Notes under the pieces: model-generated
What the model was told of the DNA's origin: nothing
Seen by the model: only the letters and a program-made list of their open reading frames with translations
The model's database searches: none
NCBI RefSeq assembly: GCF_018687715.1
Contig: NC_056762.1
Location: forward strand, 37,528,864-37,592,863
Source: Carya illinoinensis
Taxonomy: Eukaryota > Streptophyta > Magnoliopsida > Fagales > Juglandaceae
Length of the DNA: 64,000 nucleotides
Reading direction: 5' to 3'
Shown: piece by piece, positions 23,041-34,781 of the stretch
How the letters are laid out: every line of letters starts with the position of its first letter
How positions within the stretch are numbered: position 1 is the first letter of the stretch
Translations under genes and position numbers: made by a program

Positions 23041-24200
23041 TAAAAGTAAGAGGAAAGCGACGAGCATTACTAATAGTACGGGCACACACTAATGTAAACC
23101 AATATTTAGTTAATAATTTTATTAAATTTATTATAGTGGAAGAGTTGAATGTACATATTTTTACTTATAATATCTCTATATGTTTGGATATATACTATTC
23201 ACCATCTATAAATTATTTTATCATATATTATTATTAAAAAATAATATTTTATTATTATTTTAAGTAACCGATAGATAATCCAACGGGGAATCCCTGTTGA
23301 ATCGCAAAGACACAGATTTTAACCAAATTTTACATTTTCCATCGCAAAACCATTTGCTAATGCTCTATCACGTGAAAAGTGATTCCAAAACCTACTAATC
23401 TGATGCCTCAACCAATGACATGCTCCTAGCAATGCTATAAATATACAATATTTATACTTTCCCCAGGGATGGCTGACAGCCTGACACAACCCAAGTGCAT
23501 TCTTGGACTCCACGTTCCTCTTTTTGAGCTAGTGCAAGTAATTTTTTTTAATATATTTAAATATTTTTAAAAAATAAAAAATTCACAAATATATTTTAAA
23601 TTACTTTCTTAATTATTAAGTTTTTTTTTTTTTTTTTTAACCAGCAATCAAGTAGAGTTGTATGCTAGTGTTTTCGTTTTGTTAATTGCCAAAGTCTAAA
23701 GTTTAACGACGGTATCACCTTTTGAAACATCTACTCTTAGTTAGATAAATTCATATTGAATTAATTATTTTAAAGGTAAAATAATAAAATAATATTATAT
23801 ATTTTAATAATTTTTTTATATATTTTGCAAATACACTTTATATATTAATTAATAATTTTATTAAAAATAAAATATGGTGATTTATTTCAATATAATACTT
23901 ATATGATTTATTTCAATGTAGTAATTTATTGCAATGTGGTAAAGAGAGGGGAAGGTTGATGAAAAGAATAAAAGAATTGGATGGATAGTGAACAGAAACT
24001 CTCCAACAATAGAGAGTCCCCTTAATTTACTGTAACTCAAGTGTTGAGTTTAGAATTTTTAGCTAGTTCAATGTAGAGACTTTTTCTCATATCTAGCCAA
24101 AGTTTAGATTTGCATTGGCATTTGGTTAGGCTACTGCCAATGCTCTTAGTTGAAACCGACAAGCAGCATCACAATCCGTAAACCCTCTCTCTCTCTCTCT

Positions 24201-24433
24201 CATCCTCCAGCTCTTATATAATCTAGTTCTCAAGCATCTTTCTGATTCTTTGCCCTTAATTCTTTCTCTATTTTCAGCTATCCCCCCAGTTGGTTGTTCT
24301 TAGTTCCTCTCTATTTACAGAGTTGGAACAATCCCATTGGAACATATTGGCTTGGTCTTGCACTCTCATATATTTCACAAAAGTGGTTCTACGGAGTGCC
24401 TCCATTTACTGAAGTACATCTTTATGAACAAAG
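24201..24433 (+). other. Possible 5' leader exon of an unknown transcription unit
   Basis: A TATATAA box near 24213 is followed by a pyrimidine-rich stretch and then a clean donor context, CAAAG|GTGAGTG at 24433/24434. It looks like a TATA box, an untranslated first exon and the start of an intron. The copia element is inserted 43 bp downstream of the donor. Which gene, if any, it belongs to is not visible: no intact exons follow before 30 kb. This is a weak call. Confidence 0.25.
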
Positions 24434-24476
24434 GTGAGTGAAGTTTTCTTTTTGCCTTTTGCCTCCCCTCTCCAAG

Positions 24477-24709
24477 TGTGGAGTATAGCATCGCATATAG
24501 AGAACATGGAATTAAAATCCTAAGAAGAAAAGACCAAGGCTAAAGTAGACAATATATATTAGTTAGTTATTTTCTGTTATCCTCATTTTCAGTATAAATA
24601 GATGTAAACATAATAATTGGATTACTTGATTCATTCAATACAATTCAGATTACATTCATTTCATTCTCTGTTTTCATACTTTCATTTCCAGTTTATCGAG
24701 TTTTTGACA
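24477..24709 (+). repeat. 5' LTR of the copia element
   Basis: Begins TGTGGAGTATAGCATCGC and ends TTTTTGACA, with the TG...CA ends expected of an LTR. It aligns over its whole 233 bp with the right LTR and contains a TATAAATAG box near 24595. Confidence 0.93.
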
Positions 24710-24866
24710 TGGTATCAGATTAAGAAATTCCACATTGATTTTCTTTTCTGAAAATTGATTCTTCTTCTTCAATCTTTCTTCAAGATTTCTCTGCATTACA
24801 ATATCTTCAAGATTTGGTATTGACTTCTCTGTTAGTTCTTTTGAATTCCATGGTTCTTGTTCTTTC

Positions 24867-27800
24867 TTGGAATGGCTTCTATCAGTTTTACTGATTATGC
24901 CAATGCAAATCCATCAGATAATTCATCAAGTTCATAATATCTGCATCCAAGTGATAACCCTGGTGCTCTTCTCGTCTCAGAGATTTTTAACGGAGATAAT
25001 TATGTTGCTTGGTCCTGCTCGATCATCATTGCTTTATATGTCAAGAATAAAGTGACTTTCATTAATGGTTCAATTCGACCTCCAAACATTTCTCAGTTTG
25101 TACTTCACACGGCATGGATGAGGGCTAACAACTTGGTACTTTTTTGGTTGATAAACTCAATTTTCAAATATATTTGAAATAGTTTATTGTATGTTAATTT
25201 AGCTCTTAATCTTTGGAATGAATTAAAGATCCGGTACTTAAGAAGTGATGGACCAAGAATTTCCATCTTCAGAAATCTTTGAGTTGTATCAACCAAGGCT
25301 CTTCCTCTATTACTGGGTATTTCAGTGCCTTCAAAACATTATAGGATGAATATGTTAGTTTTAGTCGTTTTCCAACTTGCACTTATGGAAAAATGTCGAG
25401 TTGCACATGTGATCTCTTCACTTTTTTGTTACAAAGGCAGCAGTCAAATTATGTTATGAAATTTCATGTTAGTTTAAACGATTCATATGCATCTATTAGA
25501 AGTCAATTACTTCTTTCGATGCCATTACCAAGTATGGCAAAGGTCTTTTCTTTACTACTTGAAGAAGAGAGCCAAAGGCAATTGACCAACTCGGTTTCAA
25601 ATGAAACTCATGCATTGATGGTAAAATAGTTAACTCCAGCATAGCAAATCAATATAAATTTTCAACGGAAAAATCTAAGAAGTCTTCACTCAATTGTACA
25701 CATTGTAAGTGTAATGGACACACTATTGATAAGTGCTTCTAACTCTATGGGTATCCTTCTGGTTGGATTGGATCAAAAGGGAAGAGAAACTATTCTGCTG
25801 CTCATGCTGCCATTTCAATCGATGAAGACTGTGATCAAAATAAGGATGAGCCTCACATGGTTTCTTTATTTTCTACAAAATATAATAAACTTCGAGCCCT
25901 TGCCAATTCTTCACAATCTTCTCAGCCTTCTTCAAATACCCAGAATACCTTAGCTTGTAACCTTGTTACTTCTTCCCAATTTTCTGGTAATTTCTTTTGC
26001 AATTCTATTTCTGCTATACCAAATCATTCTTGGATATTAGATGCTGGTGCAACAGATCACATGATTTGTTCACCACATTTCTATTATTTTCCTCCTAAAA
26101 AAATCACTACATCTATAAATCTACCCAATGGACAGATTATTCCAGCTACACACATTGGCATAATTTGCATTTCCAATAATCTTTTCCTGCAAAATGTCTT
26201 GTGTGTATCATTTTATCTGTTTCTAAACTAACCTAAAATTCTAATCATTCTTTGGAACTCATTATCTTTTATAGGACCAATCAAAGAGGAGGATGATTGG
26301 AATTGCATTTGAGAAATAAGGACTATATCATCTTGTACTTTCATGTACAACTTCAATTCATTTTTTTGCTGCTTCTCAAAAATCCTTAGATCTATGGCAT
26401 TACAGATTAAGCTATGTATTTTTCTCTAGACTTTCATCTCTCAAACATTTAGATTCTTCTATCTTTGTGGATTTTCAAAATGTATGTGATATATATCCCT
26501 TGGCAAAGCAAAAAAAAATTACCTTTCCCTGTATCACATACTAAATCTAATAAAATTTTTGATTTGTTTCATTGTGACATATGGGGTCCATTTGCTACTA
26601 TTTCTTATTCAGGTTACATATATTTCTTGATAATTGTTGATGATTCCACACGTTGCACTTGGGTTTACATGTTTAAGGCTAAATCTGAAGTTCCATTTCT
26701 GCTCAAAACCTTTTGTAAAATGATAAAAACTCAATTTGATGTTGTTGTCAAAACCATAAGGTTAGATAATGGACCTGAATTCTTTCTCACAGGTTTTTAT
26801 AATGAAAATGAAATTTTACATTAAAAAAGCTGTGTAGAAACCCCACAGCAAAAGGGAACAATTGAAAGGAAGCATCAACATTTACTTAGTACAGCTAGAG
26901 CCCAAATGTTTTAGGCAAACATCCCATTATCCTTTTGGAGTAATTGTGTTCTTACAACAGCTCATATCATTGATAGAATACCTACCCTTCTTCTTGACAA
27001 TAAAATCCCTTATGAAATGCTTTTTAATAAAACACCAAAACTATTTCATCTAAAGGTGTTTCATTGTCTTTGCTTTGCTTTTACATTTCAAAATCACAGA
27101 CATAAGTTTGATCCTAGAGCTGTCAAATGCATATTTCTCGGGTACCCCTCTGATGTAAAGGGCTACAAAGTAATGGATCTGAACACTAATAAAGTGTTCA
27201 TTTCTAGAAATGTTACATTCTATGAAACTATTCTTCCTTTCACATATATACCTTCTAATCCACAAATTCATACATTTCTGTTGCCACCATCAGAAAACGG
27301 CTATTATTTTCCTAGCAATTCCACTTCTCTTCCTAATCAATCTGTATCATCAACTTTACATGATGATAACCTTGTTTCAAACACTGACCAAGATGTGTCT
27401 ATATCTCAGAATAATTATATTTCCAATGATCTACCATAACTTAGAAAATCAACTTGAATTAGACAACCACCTACTCTTCTGCAGGATTATGATTGCATTC
27501 AAGTTACCTCAAATGCAGCAGCCCCTTCAACTTCTTCTAATGATGATTCTCTTAAAGGTAATTTCTATCCTATTTCACCTTTCCTTTCTGCCAGTAGATT
27601 ATCATCTTCTCATACAGTTGTCCTTGCATCAATAACCACCTCATCTAAACCCAAAACATATAAACCAGCTGCTCAATTTCCAAAATGGTAAAAAGTTATG
27701 AAAAATGAACTTGATACTTTAGAGTTAAATAAAATATGGGAGCTTGTTACTTTACCTAAAAATAAACAGACAATCGGTTGTAAATGGGTGTTTAGAATCA

Positions 27801-29100
27801 AATACAAATCTAATGGAACAATAGAAAGACACAAAGCAAGATTAGTGGCAAAATGTTATACTCAACAAGAAGGATTAGACTTCTTTGACACCTCTCACAT
27901 GTTGCCAAGATCACTTTTATTCGGTTCCTACTTCTTGTTGTTGCAATTAAAAATTGGCACATTTACCAACTAGATGTAAATAATACATTTTTACATGGTG
28001 AATTACATGAAGAGGTTTACATGGACTTGGCTCCTAGATTGCCTAATCAAAACAACCTAGTTTGTAGACTTAAAAAGTCTTTATGGCCTTAAACAGGTAT
28101 CTAGACAGTAGTTTGAAAAATTGTCTAACTCTCTCATCAGCTATGGTTTTACTCAAGGTAAATTTGATTGTTCATTATTTATCAAAAAGTTAGCAACATC
28201 TTTTATGGTACTGCTTGTTTATGTTGATGATGTGTTGCTAGCAAGTGATGATTTGGAATAGATTCAGCTTTTGAAGAAGTTCTTACATGACCAGTTTACA
28301 ATTAAAGACTTGACACTATTGAGATATTTTCTTGGCCTAGAAGTAGTAAGATCTAAAACTGGAATTTCACTTTACCAACGAAAATATGCCCTGGACATAT
28401 AACAAGACACTGGTAACATTGGATCAAAACATGTTGCATTCCCAATGGAATCAAATCTCAAGCTAACTGCTGATGATCCAAAGTTTTATGAAGATCCATC
28501 AGAATATAGGAGACTGGTTGGCAGGTTGTTGTACTTGACAATTACTAGACCAGATCTTGCCTATTTTGTCCAATTGTTGAGCCAATTTCTAGCAAAACCA
28601 GCTATTAGCCATCACCAAGCCGCAATGAGGGTACTCAGGTATCTGAAAGCTACACCAGGCAGGGTTTTTTTTTTTCTTATCATCATTAAAACTTCAACTA
28701 AAAGCTTTATCAGATAGTGACTAAGCAGGCTGTATTGATATTAGGAGAAGCATAACAGGTTTTACAATATTTTTAGAGAATTCACTAATCTCATGGAAGT
28801 CCAAAAAGCAGGCCACAATTAGTCGATCCTCTTGCAGCTACAACCTGTGAGGTGCAATGGTTAGTCTATGCATTGCAGGACTTGCAGATTGATCATCAAA
28901 AGCCAACACTTCTGTACACAAACAGCAAATCTGCAATGTCCATTGCCACCAACCTAGTTTAGCATGAAAGAACTAAGCACATACAAATTGATTGTCACTT
29001 GATTCGAGAGAAATTTCAAGAAAAGCTTATCAAGTTGTTTTACATTCCCTCTCGGCTATATTTGGCAGATATACTCACAAAGCCACTGGGTTCACTGCCT
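24867..29100 (+). pseudogene. Broken copia gag-pol remnant
   Basis: Pieces of a single polyprotein are scattered over several frames, with many stops and shifts. A CX2CX4HX4C zinc knuckle is intact at 25695-25736 but is followed by an in-frame TAA at 25740-25742. The protease active site reads DAGATDHM (about 26038-26061), with alanine where the family has serine. Integrase core sequence lies at about 26560-26800 (HCDIWGP, DDSTR, LDNGPEF). Reverse transcriptase runs from about 27698, with the YVDD catalytic box at 28220-28231 followed by a TAG at 28258-28260. RNase H follows, with a stop inside its first acidic motif (SD-stop-AGC) near 28720. It cannot encode an active polyprotein. Short frames listed by gene finders here are fragments of it. 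Confidence 0.93.
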
Positions 29101-29166
29101 TTTCATCACACTCTCTACAAGATAAACATTCTCAATATTCATGTACATCTTGGGAGGGGGAGGGGG

Positions 29167-29399
29167 GGTTCGAGTATAGTATCGCATATAGAGAACATGG
29201 AATTAAAGTTTAGAGAAGAAAAGGCTAAGGATAAAGTAAACAATACACATTAGTTAGTTATTTTCTATATCCTTGCTTTCAACATAAATAGATGTAAACA
29301 TAATGATTGGATTACTTGATTCATTCAATACAATTCGGATTACATTCATTTCCTTCTCTGTTTTCATACTTTCATTTCTAGTTCATCAAGTTCTTGACA
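29167..29399 (+). repeat. 3' LTR of the copia element
   Basis: Matches the left LTR from GAGTATAGTATCGCATATAG to TTCTTGACA. Its first bases read GTTC where the left copy has TGTG, so the TG terminus has been lost by mutation. CCAAG follows at 29400-29404. Confidence 0.92.
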
Positions 29400-29404
29400 C
29401 CAAG

Positions 29405-30297
29405 GCCCCCGCCATCCTCGATTTTTTTGTTTAGTTTGTCCACGATCGATGTTGCATGTTCATGTTCTCTTTGTATACTATTCATTCTCTATTCCATTTT
29501 TTAATGTGGGGTTTTTTCCCTCTCATTCTATTGATCATGGTGTTTTCTTTTGTGTTTGTGTGCGGTGATGGTTTCTGGGTTTACAGGGGGTCGTGAAATC
29601 GAAAGATTTTCTTAACGCAATATACATGGGGAGTTTGTATTTAGTGTGTCACTTATGATGTTGATGAGGGTTTTGAAGGGTAAAAAGAATTGGAATTTGG
29701 ACAATTTGCATAGAAGTTTGGAGTTTGCTGATCAATCCGATTACTGCAATTAGTAGATTTGTCCAGTAAATAGGTATTCATGTGCGTTGTTTGTTTTTGA
29801 GGCTTTGATCGTTGTTTTTGTTTGATATACGAATTGGTATTCTCTTAGCTGCATGAATTTAGGATCTAATGTTGCCATAGCTAAGTGATCAATGAGTGGG
29901 AACGGTTGTTTATGTTTGATGCTTTGATGGATTAATGTCTCTTGTTTGGCTGCTATTTGGTGATGATTTTTGTTGTTAATATTAGTGCTATCTCAAGTTC
30001 ATGAATTTATATCTTGAATACAATTCAATATTTGAGCAGTATGGGATAATCTATTTTTCATTATTGATCGATGGTTGTGCCATATTTATGGTTTTGTAAT
30101 CTTCTGATAAATTAATTATGAATCTAATTTGTCAGGTGTTGTTAACAGTTTTGATGTTACTTAGTGATATCATTAGTTTCATTTTTCTTGTTTTTGTGCA
30201 ATTTTGAATGCATTGGTTTGATCAACACATGTTGGTGGTTGCGCGGGGCACATTCATGAGTTTGATTATCAAGTAGGGCAGTACTCTAATGTTCTGT
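29405..30297. other. Spacer or intron-like sequence between copia and the Mutator-like element
   Basis: T- and G-rich sequence of the kind seen in long plant leader introns (repeated TTTGATTGTT-type words). A possible acceptor TTTACAG occurs near 29586. No coding exon was identified. Confidence 0.3.
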
Positions 30298-30347
30298 TAT
30301 TATCTTGAAAAAGTCTATCCTTAAGTTGGTTATCTCTCCAACACCAT

Positions 30348-30405
30348 AAACCGTGACGTGGCCAAACCCAGTCTGACCACCACGTCACGGTTTTACACTC
30401 GAAAA
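30348..30405. repeat. Inverted repeat AAACCGTGACGTGG / CCACGTCACGGTTT
   Basis: Two perfect 14-bp arms separated by about 20 bp lie inside the left arm of the Mutator-like element. Each contains an ACGT core (TGACGTGG), as bound by plant bZIP factors. It may be a subterminal transposase site or simply secondary structure. Confidence 0.7.
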
Positions 30406-31073
30406 CAAACCCACTCCTTCGTCCTCGAGTTCTTCTCTTCTTAGAAAACCACCCCCACTCCTTCGTTCTCGAGTTCTTCTCTACTCAGAAAATCCAAACC
30501 CACTACTCCTTCTTCCTCCAACTTCGCCCCTCCGTCTGCTCATCTGTAGTCTGCAGTCTGCCACAGCCTTTCAGTGCCGACAATTCCATTCTCCCTTTGC
30601 TGTGCATTTGTTGCATTTCAGGTATGAACAAGCATTTCTTTTGGGTTGAGTTTAGAATGGGGAAGTAATGGCGTTGGTGGCTTGGCTGTATGGCTATGAC
30701 CTTTCTTCCACTTTATGGAAAGTTTTTCTCGTTTTATATTCTTGGTTGTTCATAAGAAATGTTTTTCAAAATGCCTTATTGACTCATGCATTGCTTCCCA
30801 AACCTTAGTGTCTATGTTGAGAGGACGAAGCTACAGTTGTCATGGCTCTCAACAATGGCGGTACTTGGTTGATTTATTTTATCTTAAAGTTTGATCTCGG
30901 CTGTTCTGATGGTTTAATCATCTTTAAAGATTTACATGCAGGAGCGGACCCAGGTATTGGTTGAGCCTCCCAAAACCAACACTGGGCACATTTTTTGTTC
31001 TTTTTTATAACTTTGAAATGAAGGGAGTTATGTGTGTGGATTGTATGAGAAAAGAATAACTTGAGCACAAAGT

Positions 31074-31185
31074 AGTGGGTTTGGGTTTTCTAGGAAGAGA
31101 AGAACTCGAAGACAAAGGAAAGAGTGGGTTTGGGTTTTCTAGGAAGAGAAGAACTCGAAGACAAAGGAAGGAGTGGGTTTTGGTT
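31074..31185. repeat. Tandem repeat, period 49 bp, in the right arm of the MULE
   Basis: AGTGGGTTTGGGTTTTCT starts at 31074 and 31123, and AGTGGGTTTTGG at 31172. The mirrored left arm carries its own duplication (ACTCCTTCG at 30413 and 30457, period 44), so internal duplication has occurred in both termini. Confidence 0.75.
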
Positions 31186-31350
31186 TTCTCTGAGAAATTC
31201 GAATGGAGAACTTATTTGAGGAAAGTGATTTGGGGAGTAAAAATTGCATAAGAGCGTTTGACTGTAGAGACAAAAATAAAAAATCCGCGTCATTGGGTGT
31301 GGGGTGTTGGCGACATGAGGGGCTTAAATATAGAAAAACTCTATTATCTT

Positions 31351-32004
31351 TGCATCAGTTTTGAGATAATATAGGGGACCTGAAAAAATTAGTAAAGGCC
31401 TAAAAGAATAATTTATAAAAATTTTCTGTATAATATTTTAAATGCCTACTTACTTTATTAGGATCTCAAATTGATTATTTTTTCCCCCATAAATGATGTG
31501 CATCAAGGACGTGTTGGTATACATAAAGTAGTATTTGGAGTGTGCAGCTCCGTCATACGGGGAGCCCATTTTGATAGATATCAATTTAAGAAGAGTTTTT
31601 TCTCCGGAGATTTTTAATTAGTTGTAGAAATTATATCTGTCATTGGTATATATTTCTATATTATTGATGTGACCTTTTTAATTATTATACATGACCATAT
31701 TGTATCCAAAAACCTGTCCTTTTTATTTTTTGTTTAATAAGTGTTTGGAATGTTACTATTTCATACCAAGAATTCATTGGAAAGCATAGAAAAAATAATT
31801 TATTTATCCATGTGAAGAAGTTCATTTGGTATAACAATGAAAAATCTTCCTTTCGTATGTTTGAAAAGGAGCATAGAACCTGGAGTCGTGTTTATAAGAG
31901 AAAAGGGATCAAACAAAAAGCTCAGCTGTTGCTTTTGAAGTGCATGTAGACTCAAAACCTTAATTTTCTGCTAGACCTTGTATTGAAATAAATGGTCGTT
32001 CAAG
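31351..32004. other. Spacer, nothing recognised
   Basis: AT-rich sequence between the Mutator-like element and a reverse-transcriptase-type remnant. No exon or repeat structure was recognised. Confidence 0.4.
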
Positions 32005-32196
32005 TTGCTGCAAATCAACTTGGGTGTGTATGTTGTGGATTGGATTAGAGGTAGGAAATGTACGTTGTCGTATTTATGGGATTATTGGAAAGTGCTAATG
32101 TCTAGACTTCAAGGGGTTACGTTCAAAGTAATCCATCAATTCCGTGAGTCGAATCAAGCTATAGATTTTCTTTCTAAACAAGGAGTTGGGCTCTAA
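32005..32196 (+). pseudogene. Short RNase H-like fragment from a non-LTR retroelement
   Basis: The frame ends with FKVIHQFRESNQAIDFLSKQGVG, which resembles the C-terminal motif of the RNase H fold found in plant LINE polyproteins and their derivatives (HVYREANQVADALAK-type). Only about 60 residues are open and nothing upstream continues the domain, so it is a remnant. Confidence 0.45.
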
Positions 32197-32462
32197 TTCT
32201 ACTTATAATAACTATGACCAGCTGCCGAGGATTTTAAAGGGCATTGTTAGGATTGATAAAGTGGGTCTCTCAACCATTCGTCGTTAATTGGGTGTGTGGT
32301 TCAGTTTGGTGTTTTTTCGTTATAGGCTTGTTTAGAATTTTTGTGGTTTTTCTTATAAGCCTATTTTGTTTCTTTGGTATGGTTTGATCTTTTATTTCAG
32401 TTTAGATACAAGGGATGGTTTTAGTGCCTTATATGTAAATTCCTAGTATCTGTCTTGTTATT

Positions 32463-32692
32463 GTTAGCTTCATCAATTATGTAGCAGTATCAGATCAATT
32501 GTCGAATGTACAGTAGCGTCAAAGACTCAAAACAGAATTTTAATTACAAAAGAATTCAGCTTTACAAGGATATTCAACAACTTATCTTAAGAGACGTTAC
32601 AATTCAAACTTCAAGTATTTAAAATTCTGTTTTGACGTTGTTGTACATTCAGCAATTGATTTGATACTGCTACATAATCGGTGAAGCTGACA
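32463..32692. repeat. Long foldback (hairpin) element of 230 bp
   Basis: The left arm TTATGTAGCAGTATCAGATC...GAATGTACA...CAAAACAGAATTTTAA mirrors the right arm TTAAAATTCTGTTTTG...TGTACATTC...GATACTGCTACATAA with few mismatches over about 80 bp. The central 60 bp would form the loop. It is most simply a foldback MITE, but the arms are similar enough for a transcript to fold into a long double-stranded stem. Confidence 0.75.
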
Positions 32693-32869
32693 GTTATCAT
32701 GGTATTCATCCGCCATAAGTGAAAGTTATTAATAAAATTAGGACGGGGTCACTATTAGACATGTGGCTTTTGACTCTTTTTAAAATTTTTTTTTTTAAAA
32801 AAAAAAAAAAGGTTGCTTCAAATGATGTAAGATTGTTAAGAAGGTAATTTGTACCCAAACTCCTTGCCA

Positions 32870-33470
32870 TATTGTTTGATTATGTTGGATCCCTTCCTTC
32901 CTTGTACAGTTTCATGATGGTTATTACCCCCAATCGTTTCTGGTTGGTTCCCTCACTAAGTATCAGAATACACGCTGCTTTGAAGTGGTACGAATGGACG
33001 GACCAATTGAAGATTTTTTGTACCACAATTGACCTTGGTGCTCTTGAGACGATTGATCCTCGGACGGCAAAAAGCTACAAATCAAAATGGTTGCAGCACA
33101 GTACTGACTAAGCCAACCTCATCTGCATTATGTACATATTTCGTAAGTCGAAACATGTAATGTTATTGTCATTGGATTGGAGGATAACCTTTATGCTTAA
33201 TGTCTTCACATCAGACAAGTCAAACATGCAATCATTCTGGCTTACAATTTCAATGAGCCTGAGGCCCACCTTTTATGCTATGCAATTCCAAAAGTTGATG
33301 GATTGTTGGGCAGCTTGACCTATACAGTACTAGTCTAACTCAAATTTGATCTCCTATAACAAGGGCAGTGGATCATTGCAGAATGATAGTTTTGGAGCTT
33401 TCAAACCTTTTCAAAGCGGTTCTTTTACAGAACAGGCAGAATATTGTGCGCAAGAATAGAGCTGTATGAA
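32870..33470 (+). pseudogene. Broken coding-like remnant of unidentified family
   Basis: Stretches in different frames look protein-like but are cut by stops: YQNTRCFEVVRMDGPIEDF (about 32960-33015), ALETIDPRTAKSYKSKWLQ (about 33045-33100) and HAIILAYNFNEPEAHLLCYA (about 33225-33285). No single splice pattern restores a long frame. The TRCFxVVRxDG-type wording faintly recalls DUF3223/DCL-like proteins, but I would not assign it. It is most likely a decayed gene copy with its 3' UTR. Confidence 0.3.
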
Positions 33471-34017
33471 ATTTGCTTCTTTTTTCTTAAGTGGACGATC
33501 TATTTTTGTAGTTACTATTTTTTAATGTCTCTGTAATATGGTGCAGCCCCCCACCATGCTTATTTTTGCTACTTTCACTATAACTTTGTTTGCCTTCAAG
33601 TATCAGGCAAAAGAGATATAGTAGAAGCAGCATATAAACGAGAAGCTTGTAAAGATCACTACCAATTTTGAGATGTAAATGTACAATGCATATATGAATA
33701 AGTAGGTCAATTCATACACGACAGTCTTGGAATTTCAGCCAATTTTTTGAACTGGTTAGTTTGCTACATCTCACTTTCAATCCAATGATGTTTTGGAAGG
33801 TATCTATGGCTTTAAACTTATCCGAATGATTTTACCAAACTCACTGTACATCTGTCTCTGAGAAATTTGGCTTTCAAAAAGTAATCAGTTCTAAGATGAT
33901 TGGTGCATGTGAGAATTCATTTGATGCCTCTCGAATGTTCATCGATTAGGTTATCTGTGTGGCTGCAAAATTAGCATCATATGATCATAGTTTGGTTGAT
34001 AGAGTCCAGATCTTATG

Positions 34018-34205
34018 AGTAATGTTGTACACTATACTCTCATCTTATTTTTGATCTTATCAAGTAAGATGTTACAAATTCATCATCATTAGATGATAAA
34101 TAAGTATGCAATAAATGATCATTCAATAGTAATAAATATGTCACATCTTACTTAATATTGAAATGAAAGTGAGATTGTAGTATAGTATTCTATAGAATTT
34201 TCCTT
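34018..34205. repeat. Foldback element of about 190 bp
   Basis: The left arm TGTACACTATACTCTCATC...CAAGTAAGATGTTACAAATTC mirrors the right arm ATATGTCACATCTTACTTAATATTG...GTAGTATAGTATTC. It is non-coding and MITE-like. Confidence 0.6.
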
Positions 34206-34748
34206 ATATATTACCTAGCAAAATAATACTCCCACCTAGACTTTCTACAAAGTCATGTACCGATTCAGTATTTTTTTTTTTTTTTGGGCTCTGTGCATGT
34301 TTGTTTATATTTTAGTATTATGTTTTGTTTATTATTTTTATTTTGAAAAATAGATAAAATATGTTTAAAAAAATACAAAACAGAAATTTATACTGTTGGT
34401 ACCGACGGCTATCGGTCACTCTAGCAGCACCCATATAACCTAATGGCTATAATTTTCAAAACTCAAAATCTGAATTTTTTTTCTTTTCCTTTTAAGATCC
34501 TGAATCTTCTACATTTTCATTCGTTTTTACTTAATTTTTGGGAGAAAAGAAGAGAAGGGGGGATGGGGGTGGGGGTTGTGAATTTTAAAGCACTTATGGG
34601 CACCTGGCCCATAGAATAGTATCTCCAATTTCTTGTTTGTTTCTCAAATTGTCCATGTCCTAAAGGACGACATTGTCGACCTTGTTTATGATGATCCAAA
34701 TGTGTTTGAATCTTTAGTAATGACAGGAAGACTAGCAGGTTTTTTTTG

Positions 34749-34750
<2 letters not shown>

Positions 34751-34780
<30 letters not shown>
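34751..34780. repeat. G homopolymer of 30 bases
   Basis: Thirty consecutive G, followed by one T and six more G. Such a run is rare in plant DNA. It can form G-quadruplexes, and it is also a place where read length and assembly are unreliable. Confidence 0.9.

Positions 34781-34781
<1 letters not shown>

Larger units (their letters stand above)
21544..24200. other. NUP50 3' region and MITE-rich spacer
   Basis: The first few hundred bases should be the NUP50 3' UTR. After it come a family-B element (21880-22052), an AT-rich family-C element (22540-22790, ending GAGATGAGTTGAGATTC) and a foldback at 22893-23040. Short frames in this stretch show no protein features. Confidence 0.45.
24477..29399 (+). 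mobile_element. Degenerate Ty1/copia LTR retrotransposon, about 4.9 kb
   Basis: A complete but dead element. Two LTRs bound it (24477-24709 and about 29167-29399), and CCAAG flanks it on both sides (24472-24476 and 29400-29404) as the 5-bp target-site duplication. Directly after the left LTR lies TGGTATCAGAT (24710-24720), a primer-binding site matching the 3' end of initiator methionine tRNA. A purine tract (29152-29167) precedes the right LTR. Domain order is Gag, protease, integrase, reverse transcriptase, RNase H, which defines copia. The LTRs differ at roughly one base in nine by eye, so the insertion is old. It sits just downstream of a possible leader exon. Confidence 0.95.
30307..31341. 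mobile_element. Non-autonomous Mutator-like element (MULE-MITE)
   Basis: The 9-bp word TATTATCTT flanks the element at 30298-30306 and 31342-31350; a 9-bp target-site duplication is the mark of Mutator transposition. Inverted termini start GAAAAAGTCTATCCTTAAG on the left and GAGTTTTTCTATATTTAAG on the right (reverse complement). The inverted arms continue far inward: the left arm CCAACACCATAAACC...ACTCCTTCG...TCGAGTTCTTCTCTTC mirrors the right arm GAAGAGAAGAACTCGAAGACAAAGGA. The arms are well over 200 bp including indels. No transposase frame is present. The middle 500 bp is unassigned and may be captured genomic sequence. Confidence 0.75.
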
